Position numbers and translations under genes: made by a program
Notes under the pieces: model-generated
The model's input: only the letters and a program-made list of their open reading frames with translations
What the model was told of the DNA's origin: nothing
Databases searched by the model: none
Part shown: piece by piece, positions 8,301-17,900 of the stretch
Layout: each line of letters opens with the position of its first letter
Position numbering within the stretch: the stretch's first letter is position 1
Assembly (NCBI GenBank): GCA_017849435.1
Contig: JAFIGY010000020.1
Span: 1 to 64,000 of the forward strand
Length of the DNA: 64,000 nucleotides
From: Chitinophaga niabensis
Lineage (GTDB): Bacteria > Bacteroidota > Bacteroidia > Chitinophagales > Chitinophagaceae
Direction: 5' to 3'

Positions 8301-11137
8301 AGCAACCATAAAGGATTATTCGGTTCGTACTCCAGGCCGCCATTGATCTTCGGGATATCCGCTACCGTATTATAAAGCTCTTTCACTTTCCGGTCCCAGG
8401 TCAGATAGGCGGTATTATTGCTACAGAAGCTCAACGCACAATACTCCGGATGATAGCTCAGAAAACGTTCCGCCCATTCAGGTTTCCAGTAAGTGATGAG
8501 CATGCTTAATGTAAAATTCGCATCATGCGGGGAAGTGACAGTACCATCCGGCAGTTCAAACCGGGTATTGATATAGCCTGGGGCGTTTTTATCCAGGATG
8601 GGGAATTGCAGCCGCCAGTAATTATTGAGCACATTCACTTCGGGATCCATGGGATCACTGTCTTCGGTGAACAAGGCGTACTGGCCACCCGGACTTACAT
8701 CCCGCATCAACGACTGTTTCAGGTCGTCGCAGGGAGAATTCATGCAGCTGGCCTGTTGGTTCTGGCACTGCGTGAGCAAGGCGTTGTAGAGTCCGTTCAC
8801 CCAGTTGTCATAAGGAGCGCCGATGGTATAGGGGTCCACATTATATTTAAGCATCTGCGCATTCAGCCGCTCAACGAAATGGTCGCGCGTACCGATGGAC
8901 TGCAAACAAGTTTCACATTCCGTGAAACAGCCACTGAAATCCGTGTTCTTCAGCGCCTCGAGAATGAAACTGAATTCCGTGCGAAGATTGGTATTACGGG
9001 TGATGAAATCATTGGTATAATTCGTGATCATATCCGGGTCCATCGCCAGCTCGAAAGTGATGTAATGCGTTCCTATCTTCCCGAACTCAAGATCCAGTTC
9101 AGCTGTCTGTTTTCCATTCACACTGCAATCCGATGTAGCGGAGCCGATAGTCACCGGCATATTCCACTGTCCTACAGGCGTTCCGCAATCATCCGTCATT
9201 TTGATACGGAGCGCGTAATAACAGTTACTGCAGATGCTCACCCCATTCTCCTCATATTGCCTGATCAGTCTTTCCACCTCATATCCCAGCTTCGCATGAC
9301 CGGGCATGGTGTTCACATAGGTGGTATATCCACGTAACGTCAGTGAACTCCGGTCAAACACCATATTATCGGCTTTCAATACGGGATAGATACGATTCAC
9401 CGGCGCTCCGGCGGAAGGCAATGCATCTATACCGGCTGGTGGCGCGCCCGCCAGTGCCGTGGCAATTGTTTTCCCGGATGCATTTTCGTAGGATAAGCTG
9501 ATCTGTTTGTTGGGATCGACAACGATTTTCTTGAGATAATGACTGGGATCACCCACATCGTTTCCGAACAATCTTTCCAGCTCTCCTTCATACGGTCGTG
9601 TATAAAAATATCTTGTAGCATGATCCGTTGCAGCGTTTGCACCGGGTTGCATGGCCTGTCCTACCCCACCCTGCACCATAATGCGACCGGTATTGTCTGG
9701 TGTGTAATGCACTACACTGAAGGGGTAACCTTTGGCATCGGGTAAATATTTATTGAAAGGCGCATCATTAATGAATGTGTTGACAGGAGAATAATACATG
9801 GAAGCGCCTCCCAGCGTTGCCAGCGGTTTGGGGGGAAGGATACAGCTGGCCACACTGCTGTCATACACATGTGCACGGGTATAGGGTACTCCGCTGGAAT
9901 AAAAGTTCACGTTGCCATAGTACTTCAGGTCACTCCCGGGAACGGGTGCGGGCAACACATTGGCGGCTACGCGACCGAACTCGTCATACACATTTTGTTG
10001 TACAATGGCCTGGTCATCCGCATCGGAATTGTTATCCGGACTGCTAACCGTTACTGTTTGGCGGCCCCGGAGCGTTCCGTCAAAATAACTGACTACTTCC
10101 TTCTTCCGGCCTTCATCCGCATAAGCGGCATTGTACTGCCAGTTCAGGTTGGGATAATGCCAATCCATCGGCAGTTGGATCACACCTAATTGCTGGCTGC
10201 CATTGAAATCCACCGTATAGTTCCACACGCCTTCCCGCCGGAAGGTGCCGCCATCTTCATAAGACACCCCTCTCCAGCGCACCAGCAGATATTTGTTGCT
10301 ATGCACGAGGGATATCTTATAGTGATGCCCCGGCAAAGTAACCCGGGTGGCGTTGTTACGAAACATCGGTTCCACCTGTGCCGCGGTAATGCCGGAACCT
10401 GCGCTGGTAATAATACCACCATTGGTGGAGGTAGCGTCGATGAAAGTCCACTCCAGATCATATTCTTCCGCCCCGGTCACGTATCCCCAGTCTACATTGG
10501 CGGCAAGATTGGTCACGCTGCCCATGGGAACTACGCTGAAGCCAGTCATTTTTGCCTGCATTTGCGGCAACGGGGTGGATACTTTCACCGGTTCCGGCTT
10601 TTCATTGTCGGCTGGCAGATACCTGCGGTCCACGAACACCTGCGCATTCAGGGTAAAGACAGATGGAAGCTTATCTCCCAGTTCGGGACTGCTGATGCTT
10701 TTAACGGTTACTTTGAAGCGGTGGGCGTTCTTGAAATGGTACACGTCCGTTCCCTGGTAGGTGGCGCCGTAAGCTGTATCATAATTGATCTTCAGCTTAA
10801 CGTCATCAATGGTCACCGGTTTTTTCTGGTCCGGGCGGCTCCAGTATTCCACTGTCAATTCTATTTCGCAGTGGAATGGTTTGTTGAAAGTATAAGCACT
10901 GTCGCGGAAAATACTGAAGGTGATCATGTTATTTACCGCGAGGTTGTTGATCCTGCTCCAGTCATATGCTGAATTCTGGAACTTTTCATCCTTCACGGAA
11001 AGCACGTCTCCCTTACGAATACTGCCGCGCAACTGATTCTGGTATGGCTCTACGGCTGCCAGCAGGCGAACGGCGGAGAGCACAAATACGGTCAGTAAAA
11101 GCGCCTTTTTAAATGCTGATGTAATATGCCGGATCAT
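2363..11137 (-). CDS. Giant RHS/YD-repeat protein with variable C-terminal tip
   Basis: This 2924-aa exported protein is the largest in the window. Residues 1-28 are a signal peptide. The first 1700 or so residues are beta-rich and contain several Cys clusters, for example CSNC and CETC before residue 800. A LamG/concanavalin-like domain lies at about 1780-1935, and YD repeats (YDKAGRL, YDALGRI, YDASGHRV and others) run from about 1990 to 2640. The RHS-associated core DPRVGRFLSVDP starts at D2642. After residue 2680 follows a 245-aa tip of unknown family, visibly AT-richer at the DNA level than the shell. The RHS part should form a hollow beta-cocoon holding the tip (known for the family). 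No T9SS C-terminal domain or PAAR domain is visible. A lipoprotein gene follows after three bases, as expected of a toxin/immunity pair. Confidence 0.85.
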   Translation of the reverse strand: MIRHITSAFKKALLLTVFVLSAVRLLAAVEPYQNQLRGSIRKGDVLSVKDEKFQNSAYDWSRINNLAVNNMITFSIFRDSAYTFNKPFHCEIELTVEYWSRPDQKKPVTIDDVKLKINYDTAYGATYQGTDVYHFKNAHRFKVTVKSISSPELGDKLPSVFTLNAQVFVDRRYLPADNEKPEPVKVSTPLPQMQAKMTGFSVVPMGSVTNLAANVDWGYVTGAEEYDLEWTFIDATSTNGGIITSAGSGITAAQVEPMFRNNATRVTLPGHHYKISLVHSNKYLLVRWRGVSYEDGGTFRREGVWNYTVDFNGSQQLGVIQLPMDWHYPNLNWQYNAAYADEGRKKEVVSYFDGTLRGRQTVTVSSPDNNSDADDQAIVQQNVYDEFGRVAANVLPAPVPGSDLKYYGNVNFYSSGVPYTRAHVYDSSVASCILPPKPLATLGGASMYYSPVNTFINDAPFNKYLPDAKGYPFSVVHYTPDNTGRIMVQGGVGQAMQPGANAATDHATRYFYTRPYEGELERLFGNDVGDPSHYLKKIVVDPNKQISLSYENASGKTIATALAGAPPAGIDALPSAGAPVNRIYPVLKADNMVFDRSSLTLRGYTTYVNTMPGHAKLGYEVERLIRQYEENGVSICSNCYYALRIKMTDDCGTPVGQWNMPVTIGSATSDCSVNGKQTAELDLEFGKIGTHYITFELAMDPDMITNYTNDFITRNTNLRTEFSFILEALKNTDFSGCFTECETCLQSIGTRDHFVERLNAQMLKYNVDPYTIGAPYDNWVNGLYNALLTQCQNQQASCMNSPCDDLKQSLMRDVSPGGQYALFTEDSDPMDPEVNVLNNYWRLQFPILDKNAPGYINTRFELPDGTVTSPHDANFTLSMLITYWKPEWAERFLSYHPEYCALSFCSNNTAYLTWDRKVKELYNTVADIPKINGGLEYEPNNPLWLLAVDPFFSSGAPGFPYLQGFIADLQQYSTRVLGYTQSNAAVKNISKYVDYRLYCLGNGNMTQLTEDTWNNCAPVASCRIPDREWQLYRELYMEMKEKLYTTVRNASCKGACPVGIPESMFSACPNASDYVFREDTTGSSQFPAGFKMVRALYQGRKVSQDVYVYISYSAPYKDTANTSVFFNHGESAQNGVLWVRENTPLNAIHVDSIACKPHLHPPVIMRAARVAAPAGGPGIPPGNIGPQCVPAEYINISATSDPGGGYTNTITYTGPDIAVGNSIKAYFVGGYGPDTYGTLLPPITFTHDNQHIPQIIYDSQIVWLYATECIGSGPGTGDFCSTVTRNDFSLSLVAHDAGRDIWTYDLSYNNTQTPVPVGIYVDVYCFVGNTTSTFRAGTFTSANYGSPIRLDRAFSASISHIVCSTSGSPDCPPIYRSKISRVIRPGNMPTDTATLGTELRFQLAEAIQTSCEAQAERWMDLLTPCLQQYPDSASKREALRDALIKVCMAGGDLNHPDGASTLPAGKTTTYGDASFEDAVKRVLGISSMNMLCNSWILESPYPYNVKPQMADPIVLASSQKLCDKLAALKMEHVNSAPGITFFQYLRTKYGAALTLNADEVAMLEKSCSNCRYLLPRPLKLPVFMDPESTGCVNAATFNQAWNEVQAFAPDNTHANYNLLVTSYLNQRWGFTLGFSDYAAYRTKVQGNNNAQEMLCNAPAFGSVEVDPYGCVLDMMAGAINGGKRHYVMYIDSVKEDFRRNYVSFCGNNKAKATVTFKEQQYHYTLYYYDQAGNLLRTIPPEGVQLLDDATALQAAKSREAPNVACTYNGPSQNTDKATALTKLSQTIAADNGSVELWLNGDFGAARQLITTPDAQYLLNICVDGRYLSADVYALRRLPGGGAGLGASNHVRVDMAAALPLKEWIHVVIQGDRLADKAMQVYVNGVKCPASPNAPKGSCNWQVSMNGTLEVLPEDISLLKHLRLYNRLLTDEEIRANAGEVCMGINSYYYNSLVVVAGAPLQHWARFNAPPAGGGTAGSEDGIEKQSPLVFPGHRMPTSYAYTSLNQVLKQKSPDGGESRFWYDKAGRLFASQNAEQLSPTTGTDTNCYSYTKYDALGRIIEAGEKRSASAALAAPGFIDRQTAGTFTSTGSNTQIVQSLYDEAHPALGATLQKNLRKRIAASLYKSTDASTPGQITYYSYDQSGHAQTIWQQLEGLPLRRLDYQYDMASGKLKKLRYAPLFTPTARNFLYSYQYDGENRLVSATTGINTVSTDGWALANERTEASYQYYLHGPLARAELGHDKVQGLDYAYTLQGWLKGINGTDLTADMGSDGYIGTHSTVGRDIMAQSLGYFEGDYEAIGGGDPLKLQWTAQPGDFNGNNLYNGNISRATLALKNVNGDVLTGYSYRYDQLNRLVRSRQHSLSNGQSSWGINSLIAGYAEDLQYDANGNILGYVRKGTGGADMDRLRYNYEQTGGLRQNNRLNYVYDTAGAVYTSGDIRDLGSQSANNYNYDKIGNLVSDAQEGISSITWTVYGKIGTIRKADGSSLTYAYDASGHRVSKTYTQGGVSTTTWYLRDAQGNMLAVYEKAGSGTVMWKEQHLYGSSRLGMWKPALDANASDLETAWNTAGTRVYEVSNHLGNVLGTVSDNKVMLGGGDYYAFGMMQPGRRFGVSTRMGFNGKENDHEVKGEGNQQDYGMRVYDPRVGRFLSVDPITKQYPELTPYQFASNRPIQGIDLDGMELLEINSSAYRMKYLGSIPILKEQTAEKAYVNSVQTMEVNLPKGYKPAPNVLVGTAGKDFYVPPGPTFKDASSEPYSGDDDGESVQKTERTVKTQGGKMARAFRKLVVTESVPQKAINGGNLVTAPQELLKIGVGIYEGIKSFKEMRVNVKEEELRNAFYTATKIVDATLTSKDNINYINELGKVVDVGAFRADLINYITDGTWPSQFTGDQKQKSYYQNEVLRVGDILMKDNNIGKRDNKKTN

Positions 11138-11165
11138 TTTTTATACGATAAGGTTGAACAATGGA

Positions 11166-11954
11166 TTAAAATGCGGTGACGATCTCATACCCTTCCAGTG
11201 AAGCGGAAGGCTGTATCTTACCGGATACTTCCCGGATAAAGGAGTGCATGTCAAGAAGCCCCGCCGGCACGCTGCCTTGCTGCCAGCGGTCTACCGTTAC
11301 GAGCGTCTCCTTATCCATACTCCTGTTCAGCGGATCGTTCAGGTTTGTGAACCGGGTATACAATTGCCGGATCAGATGCCGATCGTCATACGCCAAACGA
11401 TATTCTTTACAGGTGATGTGGTTCTCCCGGTGCAGACGGATCGTTTTGATACCGTTGACTGCTTTGATGGAAATACCATATCCCTCCATCCGAAACTGAT
11501 CCATCAGTGTATCGGTCGGTATACGGAACGGCGAGGTCCGCTGCTCCTGCTGCCCGGCCACGAACACTTTCTTCACGGCGTCATCCACGGAGATATAAAC
11601 ACGGGGAATAGACAATATCCGGTTTTCTCCCAGCTGGTAATAGGTACTGTCTCCCAGGCGCGCATAGCGGAAGTTCACGGAAACATTCTGCGAACTGTCC
11701 GCCGGATCAGTGAGGGAGAGCCGACCCTCGAAATAGTATGCTTTCATACTATCCAGTTTCCGGAATACATCCAGCATTTCCTCCAGACCGGCCATTTCCT
11801 CTTCGTTGTAAGTCATCATGGCTGGAAGGTTCGGGGTGGGCGGAGCGGCAGGCTTTGTAACAAAGAGCAATCCTTTGTGATAAGCCAGCGCAGAAACCAA
11901 TGCACCAGCCAGCAGGCAGATCACAATAACGGAAGCAAATATTTTCTTTTTCAT
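11166..11954 (-). CDS. Membrane-anchored exported protein between the two giants
   Basis: This 262-aa protein has one N-terminal hydrophobic segment (about 5-25), acting as an uncleaved anchor or signal peptide. A Pro-rich linker (about 35-45) and a beta-rich domain (about 60-255) follow. The pattern of a helix then repeated beta strands resembles LolA/LppX-like lipid-binding folds, but no diagnostic residue confirms this. It lies 24 bases after the SpvB-like giant and 28 bases before the RHS giant on the same strand, so it is surely co-transcribed with them. A chaperone or assembly role for the giants is inferred from position. I do not recognise the family. Confidence 0.6.
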   Translation of the reverse strand: MKKKIFASVIVICLLAGALVSALAYHKGLLFVTKPAAPPTPNLPAMMTYNEEEMAGLEEMLDVFRKLDSMKAYYFEGRLSLTDPADSSQNVSVNFRYARLGDSTYYQLGENRILSIPRVYISVDDAVKKVFVAGQQEQRTSPFRIPTDTLMDQFRMEGYGISIKAVNGIKTIRLHRENHITCKEYRLAYDDRHLIRQLYTRFTNLNDPLNRSMDKETLVTVDRWQQGSVPAGLLDMHSFIREVSGKIQPSASLEGYEIVTAF

Positions 11955-11978
11955 ATCGATGATGATGAATAATGTGCA

Positions 11979-14900
11979 CTAATTTTTTCTATATGCGGAA
12001 CGGCTTTCCTTCACGGTTACAATGCCCCGCTCTGTTTCTTTCTTCACGCGAACCAGCGTTCCCTCATCGTCATACTCATAAAAGGAAGCATAGTTGTTCT
12101 CATCCAGTTCTGCCATCAGCCGCATGGTTTTGTCGTCGTACGCAAACGTCCTGATCTGTGCGTCATAAGGGAAAATGCGGAGATCGTCCAGGTAAACACC
12201 GGAAGAAGTGGATTGCCAGGTGAGCGTTAACGGCCCGGATACCATATTGATCTCTCCTTCCATCAGCTTCCATCCTTCTACCGTCGCCTTTCTCGAAAAG
12301 GTTACAGCGTTGCTATTGGCCGTGAGCGTAAAACCGGGATCATCGTTTTTCAGATCCGGGTGTTTCACCCATACGGACACGATGTATTTGCGGCCGCCTG
12401 CCGGACTGAACCCACCTTTGAATAATCCGGGCAGATACTGCCTGAAGTATTCGCCGGCGATATTATTACCGAGGTATATACCCGGTTTGTGTTCCAGCGT
12501 ATGCACCAGGGTTTGCATGGTGGTAGTACCGGAAAGCTGATAGCTGTAATTACCGGAGTGGGCGTATGCGGAAGAGAGTGTTCCTGCCGCCGTATTCCCG
12601 GGATTGAACGCAAAGCTGTCGGGCTGACAGTAAGCCGTCTTGTTACAACGTTGATTGAACTGGTAATCATCAAAGCCTTCATAGAAGATCTCGCGGCTCT
12701 GTGCATTGGCTGCTACCGCGGTAGGAAGCGACTGGTTAAAGCCGTAGTATGAGGATGAATAACGTCCCAGCGCGTCCTTGTTCTCGATATCAGCTCCACG
12801 GGCGTTGTAACGGGTGATGTAGCTGCTGGTCACCCACAGCACATCACTGTTATCAGCAGCCGAGGTAACATCCCGCTGCCATTGCCCGTTCTGCAGGAAC
12901 CAGAATGGCCGGAAGGTGTTGTAGGTTCCGCTGTTGCGGATATCCAGACCTTTGGTGGTGGTATTGTCGAAGCGATTCTTTTCTTCGCGGCTGGTCTGGA
13001 AGACCTTGGCCTCGGAAGGCCGCCAGTTGCCGAGGAAGCCATAGAGATAGGGATTGATCACGTTCCCCTTGGCGATGATGTTACAGTAAGGATTGATGTT
13101 GCAGCCGGTAAAGGCAGGCACATCCGGAGCCCCGCAAGTGTAACGCCAGGTGGGTACATCCGGATTGTAATAGATAGCCGTATTGGCATTGGTACCAATC
13201 AGGTCTTTGGTGGAGAAGATGGTGGAAATATTGTTCCCTGCCAGCAACTGATCGATCGTATTGTTATAGATCTCCACACCAACGGAAGCATATCCTCCGT
13301 CTGCAAAGTTCAAAGCGCTGATACGCAAATGATGATGACCGGCATTCAGATAGATGGGTTGCACCTTCCATTGGGTCACGCTGCGATTGGAGTTTTCCAG
13401 GAATTCCGTTACCCGTACATTATCCACGTCCAGCTTGAGATTATTGTCCACCGCATGCCCGATATAGTAAATCCCGCTGCGCGGCGCGAAGAAACAGGGT
13501 TGCACACTCCACCACTTCCCATCGGTTGTGGTGTACCTGTTTCCTCCCAACCAGATGCCACAGTCATTCAAACGGCCACAATAATTGACCGTAGTAGAAG
13601 TTGTGGTGGCCATCATTGAACTCGTGCCCTTCATTTTGGGCTGGTTAGCGGAAAGCGTATCTGTGCTGCTGCCGGAAGATTTTGCCAAAGCGGTTTTCTG
13701 GCTGGAAGACGGCGCAAAGCCGCTGGAAAAAATTTGCGTGGTGCAGGTATTCCAGTAATTATCTTTTCGTTTTGCGATCAGCTTATTGGAAGCGTCGTAG
13801 AAAAAAGCGCCAAAGATGCCGTAATCCGGATATTTATCTCCTTGCACGATCTTGAAAACATCATCATTGGAGCCCGAACTGAAGATGGCACATTTACCAA
13901 GTCCGGTAACATCTGTGTATCCGGGAGGGCAATTGAATGAGGATACGCTTCCGCAATTAGGTGTACCGCAATAGTTCAAGGTTCCGGCGGAGCAGGTGTA
14001 TTTCTGCGCAATTACCGTACCACTGGCGTTCTTCACATAAGTCATGGCAGTAGGATTGAGGCGCAGTGTTGCTGTGGAGAACACTCTGTAATTATTGAGC
14101 GCGGTGGCATTCCCCAGCCGTAATGCAGCCAGGTCTGCGTTATATATTTCCGCTACCATAGCCGGTACATCTGAAGGCGATCCTGTGACGCGGCATTCAA
14201 CAGATAACGTATGCCTGCCTTCCGGAATGGTCAGCGGATACATATGAAAACGGGTATAGTTGATATCCCCCAGGGATTCCGGGCGCTCCTTCAACAACAC
14301 ACCATCGAGGTAAACCCGCGTATGACCGGTACCGGAGAAGCCAAGGTAATGCGGCCCACCTTCTGAAATAAAGCAACCGGATACACCGGCCCATGCATCC
14401 CCATAAGGAGAAGGGGAAGTGCAGAGCTTCAGACCCGCAAGGTTCATTCGCCCGATCACGGCATCATACGGAGCAGGTTCACCCCAGTAGATGCTACGAA
14501 CGGTATCATTGGTGGAGGCAGCGCTCAGGCTACTGTAAAACCCTACACCGCGAAAGTTATAACTGGGGCTGAATATCTGGCAGGTGTTGAGTCCGTCCGC
14601 ATTATTCACATCCGGCAGCTTCACACAATTCCCGTCTTCTCCCAGTGTGTAACCATCCGGACAAGGCTGTTGCAGGCAATCCGGCATGCCCCATCTTTCA
14701 TCAAAGAGCGTGGCTTTTGCATCGATCACAGAGAAACGCTGCAGTTCTTCATTATTGAACAATGCGATACGCCTGTCAAGTCCCACAGGGTTACGCAAAC
14801 AGGTGATAGTAGCGGTTGCTGCGCCAAGCTGGTTACGGTAACCGGAGCGGCATATTTTCACGGTTCCCAGGTAACTCTTCTTCAGCTTGCCGGTTTCATC

Positions 14901-17900
14901 GATCAGTTTTAACCGGCTACCGCCAGTCTCATCCCTGATCACCCATAAACGCTCGCCGTTATCCACGCTCACCAATTCGTCTCCCGGTGCCAGGAGGGCG
15001 GAGTAGCTCAGTGGTGCTGAGCCGTCTGCGGAAGAGGTGGTCAGGTCCCGCAACACGGTATTGATATTTTTATAGGCTCCGCCCATGTTTTTGTACACCC
15101 AGTAAGCAGGTATATGGAGGGTGTAAACGGGATCGTTAAATTCGTTTTGTGTGGATGTAAGCACCGGCTGGCCCGTGAGCTTATCGTATACCAGATTCTC
15201 TGCCGAAATAGTGGATCCGTCTATATTCCTGATCACTTTTTTCACGATCCCGCTGTAGTGTATTGTTTTGAGCACACTGGCAGAGCGGAAGAGGCGGTAC
15301 TCTTTATTGAGCGAAATTGGGAAGTGCGGTATCGGCAGGGGGAAGGAAAAAATTCCCGGTATGATGTCCACTCCCAATGCGAAGGTCTGCCCGAAGTTCT
15401 TCGTTTCCTGTTCCCGCATATCGGTGAAGAGCTCTATTTCCCGGCCCAGCACCTGCTCCTGCGCATCTATCACACCCTGATCATCAATTACCTTTACACG
15501 GTTTCTAAGGCGGAAAGAACTGGCATCCCAGGGCTCCGCATCGTACTCCATGACTGTTGAGGATATTTCTGCCCCGGCTTTGTTAAAGGACCTTTCCGCA
15601 CGCAACTTGCCATGCATATCATTTAAAATGATGGCATATCCCTGTGACAATACCTGCTCATGCACTGCGTTGGCGCCAAAAAACAGGAAGGAGCGGTTGG
15701 ATTGATGGTTATATGCATCTGGCTTTGCTTCTGCCTTCACGATCACCGGGAAATCCCTCGCCGTATAAAACTCCGTCACATCCCAACCCGTCTTATTCAA
15801 CGGATCCGCAGCGTTCGCACCATTAAGCCGCTTTACCGTTACTTTGCTGTAACCGACCTGGGGAGCGGGATATAATGACTCTCCGAAAGGCTTCTCGAGG
15901 TAAAAATAATTGCTCAATCCTCCTTTCACATCTTCAGTGTATTCGACCGGCATATGCAAGGCATTCTCATCTCCTCCCACGGAAGGCTCATAAGCAGCCA
16001 CACCACTACTGATCTGCCGGTCGTCCGTAGCGCTGATAGAAGTAGTGTATTCATAGGCCTGCCCATAGCTAACATCTCCGGCTTCTCCGGACATGGCCTG
16101 CCAGTTGTCGCTCATACGAATCATCTTCACTCTCCATCCTCCGCCTTTCTTCTTTCCATCCTGTTTCACGATCCGCGCAAAACTTTTCTCCAGCTTCACT
16201 TTACTGGCAAATCCCAGCCTATATGCCCGTGCATAGAAGTTCTCGCGCAGTTCGCGAAAGTTGCTGACAGCGGTAATGATCTGTTTTAACGCGGAACTTG
16301 CCGGCCTGTCATCCTGCACACGGTTACGGAAACCGGGATAGGCATAACAGGGATAATCCAGTCGCATTTTCTGCCAGGCAGCCATCAATGCAGGATTGAC
16401 AGCGATACCACCTTCTTTCTTATCCTCAAAAAACACATCAGCATACGTATTGGCTGTGCCGCTTCCGGCAATGGTCACTTTTCTGACTTGCATATAAGCA
16501 GGAATAAAATCGAAGTACTGTTCGTCTGTATCCTGCGGTCGGTCACTTACATTCGTATAGAGACGGGCGTACATGGTGCGGGAATTATCCAGGTATTCAC
16601 GCGTGAACCAGGAAGTAGCCTCTCCATTATTTTTGGCATATGGTATTTTCACCCGCAGACCCCTCGCATCTTTCAGATTATCTGTAAGGGATCCGTTTTC
16701 TTTGATCATCCCCTGTATCTGCGTCATCTGCATAGCACGCCTGTCCTGCACATAAGCATAATCATCCGGTTCATAATCCACATTGATAATACCTCCCGTA
16801 GGAAGTGATATCGTTTTTAACTGCCATATACCGGCGTTCTCCTTTGCCACATCGTCCTGCTGTATGCTATACGGGAACTCGTCATTCCGCAATGCAGGCC
16901 ATCCCGCAGCGGCATTAGCGGTCCCCGGCTTATAAGTGCCCCAGCGGTCGGTGGCCAGCAGATCAAATCCTTTGTCGTTCCGGTATGTGAATTCATAAGG
17001 ATGGTTGGCACCTTTGGAGGAACTGGCATATTTGAAATATACTTTTTTCAGGGTCAGCTTTCCACCTGCATTACTGTTGGGTACACCCGTACAAAGAGAA
17101 TAATCATATTCAAATACAACCGTTTTGATGGGAGTGGTAAGATCATTCCTGGAATAGAGCCGGATCTCCCGCAGACGTTTTTGTTTTATAACATCATTTT
17201 TCCCACCCATGTATCCATTCACACCCAGGCCATCCTCCCGGTCGTCTGTAATAAAATAAGCGATCATGTTCCGGGACTCGATAGTATGGAGATACCACAA
17301 TTCCTTCTCTCCATACACAATTGTGCCCTTATCATCCAGCTTATCCGCGTAAAGTGCCCTGTTGTACATTGCCTGCGAGGCTTCATAAGGCGTACGCCAC
17401 TTGTATGCGCCCTCTACCTTGGAATAGTTAAACTTCACGGCTGTGCCACGATCATCGGGTGTAATACCATCTCCGGTAATATCCGCATAATCCGGTGAGA
17501 GCAACGCGGTCAGCAAATGGCTGGTAGCATAGGCAGGTTGTGTTTCTTTGTTGTAGTAATCATCGAGCCCGGCGGTGTGATTCACGCTTCCGTTTGAGCC
17601 GCTGATACTTACCCTGTTAGTAGCAGTATTGGCATTGGCCGGATTAACAGCAAAGGCGTATTCTTCCTGTTTGATATTGTACACCGGCAGACCGTAGACC
17701 ATCCGCTGCCCGTCCTCTGATTGTATACTGATCTCAGAAATATGAGCCGGTTTCCGGTAGTCCTGGCAACGGTTGATCTTCTTCACCAGCACATTGTTGC
17801 AGGATTGCGGTGTAAAACTGCCAAACTGATTAAAGGGATAATTGTTGATGTCTTTCTCCTGCGCTGCCGCTTCTTTGGCGGTGAGATAAGCGATGGGAGC